A stretch of 64,000 nucleotides of DNA from Sporosarcina ureae DSM 2281 (GCF_000425545.1 NZ_AUDQ01000015.1:1-64000), one strand, 5' to 3'; positions 29,188 through 38,397 are shown, counted from the first letter of the stretch. Notes: a model not told the origin generated them from the letters alone. Made by a program: numbers and translations.

Positions 29188-30137
29188 TATCGTACACCTA
29201 AATACTCTTCTAAAGTAATATTTTGTTTAAATATGTGTTCTGCCTTATCTTTTCCTACATAACGATAATGCCAAGATTCATGCATATACCCAGTCTTATC
29301 TTCTTTTCCTTCAGGGTAACGAAGGATAAATCCGTATTGATGGGCATTGGCAGCAAGCCACTTAGCTGCTTCAGTATCACCGAATGAATTCGACGCCCAA
29401 TGTTTTTCATGATTAACTTCGCCGATATCAAATGCAAGACCGGTTTGATGCTCTGAGTAACCAGGACGCGCACTATAACGATCAGCCGCTTCTTGCCCGT
29501 CTCTTTCCACGTATCGGTTATATAAGGTGACTTGATAGTCATACGAACGATACGTACTGAATGCCTGCAAATTAATGCCCGATGTAACGGCCGATGCTGC
29601 TAATTCATTGAACGCTTCTCTCGCTTCTTCGCTTTCTCCAGGTGCATAGTCCTCCGGCAAAGGGTATTGTTTATTGACTAGCAATATACCTTGAACAAGC
29701 TTCGGTTCTTCAGGTAATTTTTGTCCTTTTATATAGCTAGTGGGATTAGAAGGTTTCACTGAATTTGGCGGCACTGCTTTCCCTTGAGACTTTTCTTCTT
29801 GTACTGCCTCTTCCTCCTGTTCTTCTTCAATTAATGGTTTTTCTACCTCTCGAAGTCGCTCTTCACTTGAAACGTCAGATGAGGATGTGTTTTCTTCACT
29901 ACGTTCTGTTGTATCCGCACTATCTGAATCCGAAGGCTTTTCTATTTCTGCAAAGTCAGCCGTCGGGTCTGCTTCATTTCGAATAGTGTCAACGGCCTTT
30001 TGCATACTCCACCCGTTCGTTCCGATCCATATCACACTGCCCACAAGGATAATAAAGAGTAGAACAATAACTCCATCTATCCATCTATTATTCCCTCTGC
30101 GCTTTCTGGCAAACGATTCATCCTTTTTATTTCTCAT
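29187..30137 (-). CDS. LD-/D-Ala-D-Ala carboxypeptidase (VanY/LdcB family)
   Basis: 316 residues. One N-terminal transmembrane anchor (about 20-42), an acidic Ser/Glu-rich linker (about 60-125), then a peptidase M15B domain with zinc ligands in SEHQTGLAFD and HESWHYRY. It trims peptidoglycan stem peptides outside the membrane; B. subtilis YodJ/LdcB is the nearest type. Whether it prefers tetra- or pentapeptides is unknown. Confidence 0.9.
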   Translation of the reverse strand: MRNKKDESFARKRRGNNRWIDGVIVLLFIILVGSVIWIGTNGWSMQKAVDTIRNEADPTADFAEIEKPSDSDSADTTERSEENTSSSDVSSEERLREVEKPLIEEEQEEEAVQEEKSQGKAVPPNSVKPSNPTSYIKGQKLPEEPKLVQGILLVNKQYPLPEDYAPGESEEAREAFNELAASAVTSGINLQAFSTYRSYDYQVTLYNRYVERDGQEAADRYSARPGYSEHQTGLAFDIGEVNHEKHWASNSFGDTEAAKWLAANAHQYGFILRYPEGKEDKTGYMHESWHYRYVGKDKAEHIFKQNITLEEYLGVR

Positions 30138-30309
30138 GCTATACCCTGCTTTCTTTCTGACTCGCTTATTAAATTGCTACTCTCTTTTATATACATTTTA
30201 CAGTCTGTTTTAAACTACGTATTCTAGTGTATCACCATTTTTCTTTTACGTCTGTTTATGCTAGTATTTACGTAACTAAAGATTCAGTCATTATTGTGAG
30301 GTCTTGCAT

Positions 30310-31485
30310 TTGAATAATCAACGTTGGCTCTCGATGAGCTTTTTCGTATTTTTCTTTACATGGGGCATCTTCTTACCTTATTGGACAGGTTGGTTGACTT
30401 CATCAAAAGGTCTATCCGTGACACAAGCTAGCTTCATAATGGGTGTTGGTATGATCGCTAGGTCTTTTTCAACGTTTTTTCTATTTCCGTACGCTACACG
30501 AAAGATATCACTTCTGCGCGTTATACGTTGGACTACTTTTTTATCTTTCATTCTCGCGCTTGCTTATCTTCCGGAAAGTCCCTTTGGGATCCTATTTGTA
30601 TTAACGGTTTTATTTAGTGCCATATATCCTATCATTCTCCCAAGCGCTGAGAGTGGCGCTTCATTATTGATGCAACATGAGCGAATCCATTACGGTAAGA
30701 GTCGCTCATTCGGTTCAATCGGCTACACTGTCGCCTTACTATTGATCGGTACGGTAACGGCAATTTGGAATGAACAAGCCATTTTGTATATGATGATGAT
30801 CGGTCTCGGTGTGGGATTGATATTTTTCTTTCAATCTGCTCCAGCCGTGTTACAACAACACCCCGTTACAGGTTCGGTTGCCCAAAAGGGTCAATTGCGG
30901 GCTTTGTTTGCGAATAAACCTTATGTCACCGTGCTATGTATTGCGATATTACTTCAAGGCTCGCATGCTTCTTATTATAACTATGGTTTTATTTTTTTGG
31001 ATGAGATGGGAATCAACGGTTTTTATGTCGGGGTGATCCTTAATATCGCTGTACTGTTTGAAATCATATTTTTCACGCAGGCAGACCGGTTGCTTTCAGG
31101 AGCCAAAACGTCGACTTTATTCATAGTAGCGGCAGCCGGTTCTACCATTCGTTGGATTTCCATCTTCCTCTTCCCTATAACTAGTGTATTTATCGTAACA
31201 CAGATTCTCCACTCCCTATCTTTCGGCATGGCACATTTTGCATTCATTCAATACATATCAAAAAGTTTACCACATCATCTCATTGCTTCTGCACAAGGTG
31301 TCTATGCAGCAGTAGCGTTGAGTTTGAGTACTGCACTTCTGACCTTCCCTGCTGGATATTTATACGACCAGTCCCCGCGCTTGGCATTTTTAAGTATGGC
31401 CGTTTGTTCCACTGGTGCACTAATTGTACTTTTTTGGACAAAGCAGCTTATTTCTCACGATATTGAAAAAAAGAAAGGTCGCTAA
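30310..31485 (+). CDS. MFS transporter, PPP/HcaT-like family
   Basis: 391 residues from TTG 30310 (GAGG 8 nt upstream; the TTG at 30304 is too close). About twelve transmembrane helices. The GKSRSFGSIGY signature in the loop before TM5 and the N-terminal FFTWGIFLPYW resemble the phenylpropionate/nucleoside:H+ symporter group of MFS. Substrate unknown. Ends inside a terminator shared with the opposite gene. Confidence 0.78.
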   Translation: MNNQRWLSMSFFVFFFTWGIFLPYWTGWLTSSKGLSVTQASFIMGVGMIARSFSTFFLFPYATRKISLLRVIRWTTFLSFILALAYLPESPFGILFVLTVLFSAIYPIILPSAESGASLLMQHERIHYGKSRSFGSIGYTVALLLIGTVTAIWNEQAILYMMMIGLGVGLIFFFQSAPAVLQQHPVTGSVAQKGQLRALFANKPYVTVLCIAILLQGSHASYYNYGFIFLDEMGINGFYVGVILNIAVLFEIIFFTQADRLLSGAKTSTLFIVAAAGSTIRWISIFLFPITSVFIVTQILHSLSFGMAHFAFIQYISKSLPHHLIASAQGVYAAVALSLSTALLTFPAGYLYDQSPRLAFLSMAVCSTGALIVLFWTKQLISHDIEKKKGR

Positions 31486-31508
31486 TTCCAAAGCGGCCTT
31501 TCTTTTTG
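31473..31508. terminator. Bidirectional terminator
   Basis: Stem AAGAAAGGTCGC / GCGGCCTTTCTTT followed by T-rich sequence; on the other strand a T-rich tail also follows. It overlaps the stop codon of the MFS gene and lies between convergent genes. Confidence 0.85.
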
Positions 31509-31757
31509 TTAAAACAGTAAGATGTACGCTAATGCTCCAAGTGAACCTACCCCGAAAAATAACGCCATCCAAAGCATCCATTTCGCTTCACGCATTAGAC
31601 CTTGATTTCTATACATAATAGTTCGTGCGGCATTAGTAAAGGTAAACATGATCAGCATGAACAGAATGGCGTATTCTAAATTTAACTTGATGATAAAATA
31701 CAACGCTGCTGCTGCAGAAGCTGTAATTGCCAAGCCCATGATCCATTTCAATTTCAT
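31509..31757 (-). CDS. Small membrane protein of unknown function
   Basis: 82 residues with three hydrophobic segments: about 5-22, 25-42 and 60-81. ATG 31757 is preceded by GAGG at 9 nt; a longer ORF to 31787 runs into the yidC terminator region. No motif recognised. Between the YidC terminator and a bidirectional terminator, so it forms its own short unit. Confidence 0.75.
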   Translation of the reverse strand: MKLKWIMGLAITASAAAALYFIIKLNLEYAILFMLIMFTFTNAARTIMYRNQGLMREAKWMLWMALFFGVGSLGALAYILLF

Positions 31758-31783
31758 GTGACTCTTCCTCTCCATTGTTGGCA

Positions 31784-31812
31784 ACAAAAAAAGCTGGTAT
31801 GCACCAGCTTTC
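31784..31812 (-). terminator. Terminator after yidC
   Basis: AAAGCTGGT / ACCAGCTTT with a four-base loop, then TTTTTTT on the minus strand. Confidence 0.92.
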
Positions 31813-31820
31813 TCAGTACC

Positions 31821-32603
31821 TTACTTTTCTTCCGCGACTGGTGGTTCAACATGTTTAAAGTAAAATTTACGTCCAAGATACGTTTGGAAGATTAACAGTA
31901 ATCCTCCCACTGCCCAATACAGTGGCAAAGCAGCCATTACAGTATACGAAATGAACATAATCATAATAGGTGACATGTAAATGAATAACTTCATTTGTTT
32001 CTGTTGCTGTTCAGGCATTGTCCACAATGACACGCGCGCTTGGACAAAGTATACAGCTCCGGCTACTAACATCATAATAATATCCGGTTCACCGAGTTTA
32101 AACCATAAGAATTCATGTTCTTTCACTTCAGGTGGTGCATAAAGGATAGCAAAGTACAAGCCCATAATGATTGGCATTTGAATTACAAGCGGTAAACAAC
32201 CCATATTTAATGGATTGACACCATGTTTAGAATACAGTCCCATCATTTCCTGCTGCAACTTCATTTGCTCTTCTTTATCCTGAGATTCCTTCGATGCTTT
32301 CATACGCTTTTGGATATCTTCCATTTCTGGTCGTAGTCCATCCATCTTTACCTTCATCTCTTGTTGAGATTTATAGTTTTTTAACATCAACGGCATCAAA
32401 ACTATACGAATCGCTACAGTTATCAGTACGATTGCAAAACCATAATTACCATTAAAAGCTTCTCCTAGATAATGAAGTAGCCAATCCATCGGTCTTACAA
32501 ATGTACTGTAGAAAATACCTGTTTTGTTTTCCACACCGGAACAACCGCTCAAAAACACAGCAGTAATTGCCAATAAACTCACGAGCCCTATTCTTTTCTT
32601 CAA
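31821..32603 (-). CDS. yidC: YidC/OxaA membrane protein insertase (SpoIIIJ-type)
   Basis: 260 residues from TTG 32603, 6 nt after AGGTG; the GTG at 32612 overlaps that site. A lipoprotein signal ends in LSGC (Cys about residue 22), then five transmembrane segments of the 60KD_IMP family with NPLNMGCLPLVIQMPI. It inserts proteins into the membrane with or without Sec. This copy lies away from rnpA/jag, so it may be the second paralogue (YqjG-like) rather than SpoIIIJ itself. Confidence 0.9.
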   Translation of the reverse strand: MKKRIGLVSLLAITAVFLSGCSGVENKTGIFYSTFVRPMDWLLHYLGEAFNGNYGFAIVLITVAIRIVLMPLMLKNYKSQQEMKVKMDGLRPEMEDIQKRMKASKESQDKEEQMKLQQEMMGLYSKHGVNPLNMGCLPLVIQMPIIMGLYFAILYAPPEVKEHEFLWFKLGEPDIIMMLVAGAVYFVQARVSLWTMPEQQQKQMKLFIYMSPIMIMFISYTVMAALPLYWAVGGLLLIFQTYLGRKFYFKHVEPPVAEEK

Positions 32604-32660
32604 TGGTTTCACCTACGCTATCTCAAACTAAAGAAAAGTATACAGCAAACAGCGATAAAT

Positions 32661-33443
32661 TTACAGCGAATCACCTTTTTTTATAGTAAAACGAAAGTAA
32701 TTTCCGTCCAAATCCTTCTGAAAGCGCCGAGGTGTTAAGCCCGTATACTTTTTAAACACACGTGTGAAGTAACTTTGGTTACAGAAATGAAATCTCTCTG
32801 CAATTTCCGCAATTTTTAAATTAGAAAAACGTAAATAAAATTGTATTTCTTCTATTTTTCGCATGGTAATATATTCCACCAACGTGACAGATGTATGTTC
32901 TCGGAATATGCGAGAAAGGTGGCTAGTACTAACATTGAACTGTTTGGCAATTTCTTCAACGATTAATGGCTTTTCAACGTTTGCATTTATGTACTGAATC
33001 ACTTCATTGACCGTTTCATGCGAAAGGGAAGGTTTTACTTTTCCCTTGAGGATATAGTAGTAGAACTCGACTAATTCATCTCCGATTTCCTTTACGTTTT
33101 CTGTATGTAAATTGGTATGGATCATTTCTATACAAGCTACATTAAATCTCAAGGCATTTTCTTCAGTACAAATAGATGCTTTCTGTAATCGTCTTGTCAT
33201 GATGGAAGAGAGGGTAATGAAATAGTATTTTATGACTTCGAATGAGTATCTAGGTTTATACTCATACAAAACTCCCTGAATTTCCTTAAGCGTAGAGCGT
33301 GCGCTACCTAGCTCCAAATTAAAGATCTGTAGGAGAAATTGTTGCTCCAGGTAAAAAAACAACTTCGCTCGTTCTGTATTTCCCTCTTTGTCAATAACAC
33401 TGATCAAGTCCAAACTAGAGGCTTCTGTTATCTTGCCAGTCAT
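32661..33443 (-). CDS. AraC family transcriptional regulator
   Basis: 260 residues. The C-terminal 100 residues hold the double helix-turn-helix of AraC/XylS proteins (IAKQFNVSTSHLSRIFREH and FCNQSYFTRVFKKYTGLTP). The N-terminal 155 residues are helical and match no ligand-binding fold I know (no cupin signature). ATG 33443 follows GGAGGG. No adjacent catabolic or transport target; yidC lies downstream on the same strand 57 nt away. Confidence 0.85.
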   Translation of the reverse strand: MTGKITEASSLDLISVIDKEGNTERAKLFFYLEQQFLLQIFNLELGSARSTLKEIQGVLYEYKPRYSFEVIKYYFITLSSIMTRRLQKASICTEENALRFNVACIEMIHTNLHTENVKEIGDELVEFYYYILKGKVKPSLSHETVNEVIQYINANVEKPLIVEEIAKQFNVSTSHLSRIFREHTSVTLVEYITMRKIEEIQFYLRFSNLKIAEIAERFHFCNQSYFTRVFKKYTGLTPRRFQKDLDGNYFRFTIKKGDSL

Positions 33444-33565
33444 GAGTATCCCTCCACTCATTCTATATATATATGACTACGCAAGACGCATTACTATATG
33501 TACATTATTTTACCTTATTCCCCAGGATTATCTACCCCTTATGTATTTAACGCTATATATATATT

Positions 33566-33593
33566 AAAGCGCCCCTTAAAAAGAGGCGCTTTT
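33566..33593 (-). terminator. Terminator after ytxH
   Basis: AAAGCGCC(C)C / (A)GAGGCGCTTT hairpin with TTTAAT on the minus strand, 22 nt after the ytxH stop. Confidence 0.85.
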
Positions 33594-33614
33594 AGTATTT
33601 TATTGTGTTTAGAT

Positions 33615-34007
33615 TTAGTTAGATTTATTGTCTTTTTCCGCTTCCTTAGTTGTTTCGTCCTTGTTATATAGTGGCTTATTATCGCTCTTGTCTTCATTTT
33701 TCTTATAAAGGCCGTCTTTTTCAGCAGCCTTTTTATCTGGATCCTGTACTGCTTGGTTATAATAATGAACACTTGTCTGTGCTCCCTCGGATACCATGTT
33801 GTTATCTCGTAAATCTGTCGGATCTGAATGACCTACTTTTTCAGTCGCTTGGTCAACTAATTTATTGTTATTAACAAATGTGTCTACCTTTTCCTTCAAC
33901 ACACCTACTGTTTCCATTGCCTTATCTCGATTTTCTTTTTTGCTAAAGAAAGCGTAAGCTCCTGCAGCAAGTGTTGCAAATAATAAACCATTTGATTTTT
34001 TAGCCAT
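33615..34007 (-). CDS. ytxH: YtxH-type general stress protein
   Basis: 130 residues. One N-terminal transmembrane segment (about 7-22, GLLFATLAAGAYAFF) precedes the YtxH motif SKKENRDKAMETVGVLKEKVDTF, then a long charged, Lys/Asp/Asn-rich disordered tail. ATG 34007 is preceded by GGAGG at 9 nt. A sigma-B promoter lies at 34063-34087, matching the sigma-B control of B. subtilis ytxGHJ. Molecular function unknown. Confidence 0.82.
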   Translation of the reverse strand: MAKKSNGLLFATLAAGAYAFFSKKENRDKAMETVGVLKEKVDTFVNNNKLVDQATEKVGHSDPTDLRDNNMVSEGAQTSVHYYNQAVQDPDKKAAEKDGLYKKNEDKSDNKPLYNKDETTKEAEKDNKSN

Positions 34008-34062
34008 ATTTACCATCCTCCGTCGTAATGTAATTGTAGCGATTTTCTATCTACTGCTTAAT

Positions 34063-34087
34063 ATACCCCGTAGTCTTACTTTCAAAC
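34063..34087 (-). promoter_or_regulatory. Sigma-B promoter of ytxH
   Basis: Minus-strand GTTTGA (34082-34087) and GGGTAT (34063-34068) with a 13-bp spacer, identical in spacing and -10 to the rsbV promoter. Transcription would start about 50 nt before the ytxH start codon. Confidence 0.85.
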
Positions 34088-34275
34088 GTTTTCAGTTCAG
34101 TTAGTTACTTAGTAATTGTAAATTTAAATGTACTATTTTATTTACTGTTTATGCTTAATGCATACTTTACTACTTTTCAATCGCCTACGTAGTAATTTTC
34201 GTTTTCGGCGCATAGTAGTTTTGCAAAGTGTATTTTGTTATACTATGTAGAAAGAGAACTAGAGGTGAGATCACT

Positions 34276-34773
34276 ATGATTCGTAAAATGACAGTAGAAG
34301 ATATTCAAGATGTTCAAGAGATTGCCCTTACTGCTTGGCAGCATACATTTTCAAAACATATACCCGCAGACGTGATCGAGACATTTATCGAGCGAACCTA
34401 TTCTGATTTAATGTTGAAGAAACAACTGGAAAAAACAATGGTTTTACTTGCGTTAGATGAGCAAGAAAATCCTGTAGGATATTTAAGCTATACACCGATT
34501 GATGTGGATGGCGAAAGTGAGGTAACGGCACTTCATATGCTTCCAACACATCTGAACTGCGGATATGAAGATGCGTTATTGAAAGCAGCATTGGCTACGT
34601 TGCAGGATGCCGTAAACGTGGATGTGTATGTAGACCAGAATGATATGACGCTCCAAGACTTCTATGCAAAACAAGGATTTAGTTTTGTAGAATCGTTCTC
34701 CGAGTTGTTCGAAGGCATTTCCGTAAATACTCTTCATTATACATTGCCTATTACACAGCATGCACATACATGA
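34276..34773 (+). CDS. GNAT family N-acetyltransferase
   Basis: 165 residues from ATG 34276 (AGAGGTGAG upstream). A GNAT layout can be followed: N-terminal IRKMTVEDIQDVQEIA, beta-4 LSYTPIDVDGESEVTALHMLP, and a late VDQNDMTLQDFYAKQGFSFVE. The usual acetyl-CoA loop Q/RxxGxG/A is degenerate (LNCGYEDALL), so catalytic competence is uncertain. Substrate unknown. Confidence 0.75.
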   Translation: MIRKMTVEDIQDVQEIALTAWQHTFSKHIPADVIETFIERTYSDLMLKKQLEKTMVLLALDEQENPVGYLSYTPIDVDGESEVTALHMLPTHLNCGYEDALLKAALATLQDAVNVDVYVDQNDMTLQDFYAKQGFSFVESFSELFEGISVNTLHYTLPITQHAHT

Positions 34774-34852
34774 AATAAAAAGCCAGAATTGTACTTATAC
34801 CGTTAATCAAGTAGATTATTTTGTGTAATATAGTGTGAATACTGATCTACTA

Positions 34853-34887
34853 GCAAAGACCCTTTTCTTTAGGAAAAGGGTCTTTGC
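34853..34887. terminator. Strong hairpin between convergent genes
   Basis: A perfect stem GCAAAGACCCTTTTC / GGAAAAGGGTCTTTGC with a short loop. It lacks a clean T-run but sits between convergent GNAT and DUF4064 genes, so termination is the likely role. Confidence 0.65.
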
Positions 34888-34901
34888 GTGTTTATAGCTA
34901 T

Positions 34902-35375
34902 TTAGCTCATCCAATTGGACTGCGTTGAGACGTACTCATCAGGTGAAGGTCCTGGAGCCATTGGCGGCTTCTTTGTAAAGCAAAGGATGGCTGCAATGTA
35001 GAGTAAGATGGATGCCAAGGATAGGATTCCACCTAGCAGGCCGGCAATGATGAATAATATACCGGCAGTTTTTGGACTCTTATTGTTCCAAACTTTTACT
35101 AGACCAATAATATTCAATACCAGGCCTATGAAAGCTACAGCAACCAAGATCCAAATGACAGTCGAAAAAGAGCCCATGAACGACATGAACATGTCTATTT
35201 CTTCTGTGTTTAATACACCCTCACTTACAATGCCTTCACGGAATTCATCCATGAACGTTGGATCCGTACTTGCCATATTCCAAATGAATGCTACGAGGGC
35301 GGAACCGATCACACCAAGCGCCAATAAAATGGCTGATATGATTCCAAGCACACGCTCTGCTGTACGATTAATCAT
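34902..35375 (-). CDS. DUF4064 family membrane protein
   Basis: 157 residues with four hydrophobic segments (about 8-32, 68-92, 100-122 and 118-135) and an extracellular loop MASTDPTFMDEFREGI of the DUF4064 type, plus a short Pro-rich tail. Function unknown. Single gene between a hairpin and an unrelated GNAT gene. Confidence 0.8.
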   Translation of the reverse strand: MINRTAERVLGIISAILLALGVIGSALVAFIWNMASTDPTFMDEFREGIVSEGVLNTEEIDMFMSFMGSFSTVIWILVAVAFIGLVLNIIGLVKVWNNKSPKTAGILFIIAGLLGGILSLASILLYIAAILCFTKKPPMAPGPSPDEYVSTQSNWMS

Positions 35376-35489
35376 TCCACGTCATCCTCTTCTGCTAGTT
35401 TATTTCTCTATTACCTATACGCAAGGAGTTGAGAAAAGTTTCAAAAAGTGATGTGGAACATCTAGAACGTACCCGTTCCATCATACGAC

Positions 35490-35807
35490 TTATGCTTTTA
35501 CATCGTTATAATCATCACTTCGGTCGAAAGCATTCACTACATATGAACAGACCGCTTTCATCTTTAATCCTTTTTCACGTGCATTTTCAGCTGCTTGGTC
35601 AAGTAGCTTTTTTGCGACTCCTTGGCCACGCAACGAGTCGTCTGTATAGGTATGTGTCATCGTCATGACCCCACTTTCTTCAGTCCACTCGATTTCTGCC
35701 TTAACATCTCCCGCCACTTTATACTGATACGCATACTTCGTTCCACCTAGATCAACAAGCTCAAAATTCATTCCTTCGCGCTGTTCTGTGTCTTTGTTTT
35801 CACTCAT
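35490..35807 (-). CDS. GNAT-like N-acetyltransferase (YidJ/Gcn5-type domain)
   Basis: 105 residues. The short N-acetyltransferase domain shows the acetyl-CoA-binding loop SLRGQGVAKKLLD, preceded by MTMTHTYTDD and followed by KAVCSYV, the pattern of the single-domain bacterial GNAT/YidJ group. Substrate unknown. A GGAGAG Shine-Dalgarno precedes ATG. Confidence 0.85.
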   Translation of the reverse strand: MSENKDTEQREGMNFELVDLGGTKYAYQYKVAGDVKAEIEWTEESGVMTMTHTYTDDSLRGQGVAKKLLDQAAENAREKGLKMKAVCSYVVNAFDRSDDYNDVKA

Positions 35808-35862
35808 GCATATCTCTCCTTTATAGTTATACTTCTAAACTATAACGTACCACAATGACTAC

Positions 35863-36750
35863 TTAACTAAACAAAGATTTAAGTGAATCTGCCATATTTC
35901 TGAAAAACTCTTTTACCTTTTCCCAGAAACTTGGATCTATATCGCCTAACTTTTCTTTAATTTTCGATGCCATGTCGGACAGTTGTTCATTAAGCTTCGT
36001 GAAATCAATATCCAGTTTTGAGATCCGATCCATTAGGTCAATTAACAATTGACGATCTGCTTCATTTAACTCTATATTGAATTTTTGCAATTGATCATGG
36101 ACGATCTGTTCTACGTCTTCCTTTGTCGCAGGCTTTTGTTCCGAGATCTGTTTTTTAATCTCTGTCAACAAATTGGCTACTTCGTCTTGATCAACGCCTG
36201 CTTTTTCTGAAAGCCTCGTTGCCAGACTCAATTCATCATTTGCTACATCCGTACGCTCGGTATCGAGAACCTCTCCCGACACTTCATACGCTTTGTAGAT
36301 TCCAACGAGAGCTGAGTGACCTGTTACTTTCTTGGGTGCCGCCACTTCAACGACGGCGTCTTCAATACCTGCTGTCATCATAGCAGTTGCATACATGTCC
36401 GCCGTAACTTGTGTGATATGATCCGGTGTCACAATATTGATGACAAGACCTTCGCCTTCTTCTTGTCTAGTGATTTTAGCCGAAGAATACATTCGGGCAT
36501 TTCGGTCGCCGCCAGGGATATATTTGATCAAATCATTGCCGTCTACTGATAGTTCTTCCACTTCAGCTTCCTCAGCTACTTTTAGACTTTCTTTCACACT
36601 CGCTTTTTCACTATCCGATAAATTTGAACCATATACTACAATCGGAACTCCAAGCTTTTCATTGATGACTTCATCTGCTGATACTGCACATGGCGCTATA
36701 ATTGCAACCATCATCATAAAAGCCAATAGAGAGGCTAATCCTTTTTTCAT
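35863..36750 (-). CDS. DUF1002 secreted protein (YpuA-like)
   Basis: 295 residues. A signal peptide (about 1-25, cut near AVSADE) leads to the DUF1002 domain (ITRQEEGEGLVINIVTPDHITQVT), then a coiled-coil-rich C-terminal third (about 200-295). Similar to B. subtilis YpuA, a sporulation/cell-envelope associated protein of unknown biochemical role. GGAGGAG Shine-Dalgarno. Confidence 0.88.
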   Translation of the reverse strand: MKKGLASLLAFMMMVAIIAPCAVSADEVINEKLGVPIVVYGSNLSDSEKASVKESLKVAEEAEVEELSVDGNDLIKYIPGGDRNARMYSSAKITRQEEGEGLVINIVTPDHITQVTADMYATAMMTAGIEDAVVEVAAPKKVTGHSALVGIYKAYEVSGEVLDTERTDVANDELSLATRLSEKAGVDQDEVANLLTEIKKQISEQKPATKEDVEQIVHDQLQKFNIELNEADRQLLIDLMDRISKLDIDFTKLNEQLSDMASKIKEKLGDIDPSFWEKVKEFFRNMADSLKSLFS

Positions 36751-36813
36751 ACAGTCACTCCTCCTTGTTCTATATGTATAGATACGTTGAGGTTCATAGA
36801 AAAGTTGCGCTTA

Positions 36814-37668
36814 TTATAATATAAGAGTTGTCCAACCGTCTTGTTGTGTAATTCTTCGTTCTCTCATCAACGTGCCAAGTGCCCGTTTGAAAGCGCCCTT
36901 ACTCATCTGGAACATTTCATCAATTTCTTCAGGAGTGGATTTATCAGTAAACGGCATTTTACCGCCTGACTGTTCTAAATAGGCTAAAATCTGTTCACCA
37001 TCTGACTGTAAACGATCTTGCTTTCTCGGCAATAACGAGCCGTTCATCGTGCCATCATCATGGACTTCAATAATACGAACATCTACTTCTTCACCTAATC
37101 TTGGCTCTGCTTTACGCTCTGTTTCGTGAACGAAAATACGTTGGATATCTTCAGTCAATAAAAATGTACCGATTGGTAGCAGGCGGTACGCTCTTGCTTT
37201 GACATTCTGATTGTACATATCTGTTTCCGCCATTGTATAGTGCTCCTGGATTCTTTCTTCAGTCACTAGACGTCCGAACAAGTTGCCGCCTGGATCTGAA
37301 CGAAGCGTCATATACAGCTCATCGCCTGGTTGCGGCCATAATTCTTTAATTTGTGGGAAGTCCGCCCGATTGATCAGCACTTCAAAGGATGCGCCGATAT
37401 CTACATAGGCCCCTTCACTTCTTTCCAAACGAATCACTTTTGCCCAGCCGAATGAATGAACGGTTACTGACGGTATTTGTGCAGTGCCTGTCAGCTCACC
37501 CCTTCTATTGATGTAAAGAAAAACTTCGATTGTCGATTGTTCTTGTGCATCCGGTGCTTCAGATTCATTCATATAGATTTCTTCTCCGGCAGCGTCCAAT
37601 ACAAAGCGTGACCCTTCTTTGCGAAGAATTTCAAGTGTTGCGAGTGTACCTGGTTGTAATAATGTCAT
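36814..37668 (-). CDS. cvfB: S1-like RNA-binding protein CvfB
   Basis: 284 residues: three S1-type domains followed by a C-terminal winged-helix domain (about 225-284, EEIDEMFQMSKGAFKRALGTL). This is the CvfB/YitL family; S. aureus CvfB binds RNA and affects virulence gene expression. It lies 15 nt after mntR on the same strand; no terminator separates them, so they may be cotranscribed. Confidence 0.9.
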   Translation of the reverse strand: MTLLQPGTLATLEILRKEGSRFVLDAAGEEIYMNESEAPDAQEQSTIEVFLYINRRGELTGTAQIPSVTVHSFGWAKVIRLERSEGAYVDIGASFEVLINRADFPQIKELWPQPGDELYMTLRSDPGGNLFGRLVTEERIQEHYTMAETDMYNQNVKARAYRLLPIGTFLLTEDIQRIFVHETERKAEPRLGEEVDVRIIEVHDDGTMNGSLLPRKQDRLQSDGEQILAYLEQSGGKMPFTDKSTPEEIDEMFQMSKGAFKRALGTLMRERRITQQDGWTTLIL

Positions 37669-37683
37669 ATAAGATAATCCTTT

Positions 37684-38091
37684 CTAGAGTGCTTTACTTT
37701 TTAATTTTTTTACGAATTCAGGATCAGACTCGAGCGTCTCCACTAGATCAGTAATACGATCCATCGCATTCCAACTTAGGTGATGTTCAATCCCTTCTAC
37801 GTCTCCGTAGATATTTTCTTCTTCCACACCAATGATACGCAGAAATTGCTCTAGTAATTCATGGCGATGCACAAGTTTTTTACCAAAACGCAAACCACGG
37901 TCTGTTAATGCCAACCCCCGGTATCGCTCATAGTGCACATAGCCTTCACGATCCAGGCGCTGAGCCATTTTAGTTACAGATGAAGGAAGCACAGAAAGTG
38001 CCTCTGCCACGTCGGACACACGCGCTTCACCTCTCGCTTCTAATTGTAAATAAATTTGTTCAATATAATCTTCCATACTCGGTGTAGCCAA
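37684..38091 (-). CDS. mntR: Manganese-responsive repressor MntR
   Basis: 135 residues, DtxR family. N-terminal winged helix ([23 protein letters not shown]) and dimer domain. All Mn2+ ligands of B. subtilis MntR are conserved: Asp8, Glu11, His77, Glu99, Glu102, His103. It represses manganese importers when Mn2+ is sufficient; none is in the window. The start is TTG 38091 with GGAGG 7 nt upstream. Confidence 0.96.
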   Translation of the reverse strand: MATPSMEDYIEQIYLQLEARGEARVSDVAEALSVLPSSVTKMAQRLDREGYVHYERYRGLALTDRGLRFGKKLVHRHELLEQFLRIIGVEEENIYGDVEGIEHHLSWNAMDRITDLVETLESDPEFVKKLKSKAL

Positions 38092-38142
38092 ACTATCGCC
38101 TCCTCATTTGACAGTCAACATCTACGAATTACTATCTTTAAA

Positions 38143-38167
38143 GTTTAAGATTTGAAAGCATGGGTAA
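38143..38167 (+). promoter_or_regulatory. Sigma-B promoter of the 51-aa membrane peptide gene
   Basis: GTTTAA (38143-38148) and GGGTAA (38162-38167) with a 13-bp spacer, start about 35 nt before the gene. The one-base difference from GGGTAT still fits sigma-B promoters. Confidence 0.8.
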
Positions 38168-38210
38168 ATTACTTACATAGCAGATAATAATGAAAAGGAG
38201 TTGATTCGCT

Positions 38211-38366
38211 ATGGGTCGTATATTATGGCTTGTTATTGTAGTTCTACTAGCATTATGGGTAATTGGTTTAGTAGCAAATATTGGCGGTGGCTTAATCCAC
38301 ACACTTTTAGTAATTGCCGGCATTATCTTTGTCATTCAATTAATAACTGGTAGACGTTCGATATAG
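38211..38366 (+). CDS. Lmo0937 family small membrane protein
   Basis: 51 residues, MGRILWLVIVVLLALWVIGL then a glycine hinge ANIGGG and a second helix ILIAGIIFVIQ-like segment ending RRSI. AAAGGAG Shine-Dalgarno 8 nt before ATG. The two-helix pattern with central GG is that of the lmo0937-type peptides; family recalled, not searched. A sigma-B promoter precedes it, so it is probably a stress-induced membrane peptide. The ORF is too short for most length cut-offs. Confidence 0.85.
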   Translation: MGRILWLVIVVLLALWVIGLVANIGGGLIHTLLVIAGIIFVIQLITGRRSI

Positions 38367-38397
38367 TGAAAACTAGTTTATAGTGCTCCTTTTGTGA

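Noticed and set aside
30131..30240. Sigma-B promoter before the LD-carboxypeptidase
   Set aside because: GTTTAA and GGGTAT both occur, but about 80 bp apart and the -10 abuts the start codon.
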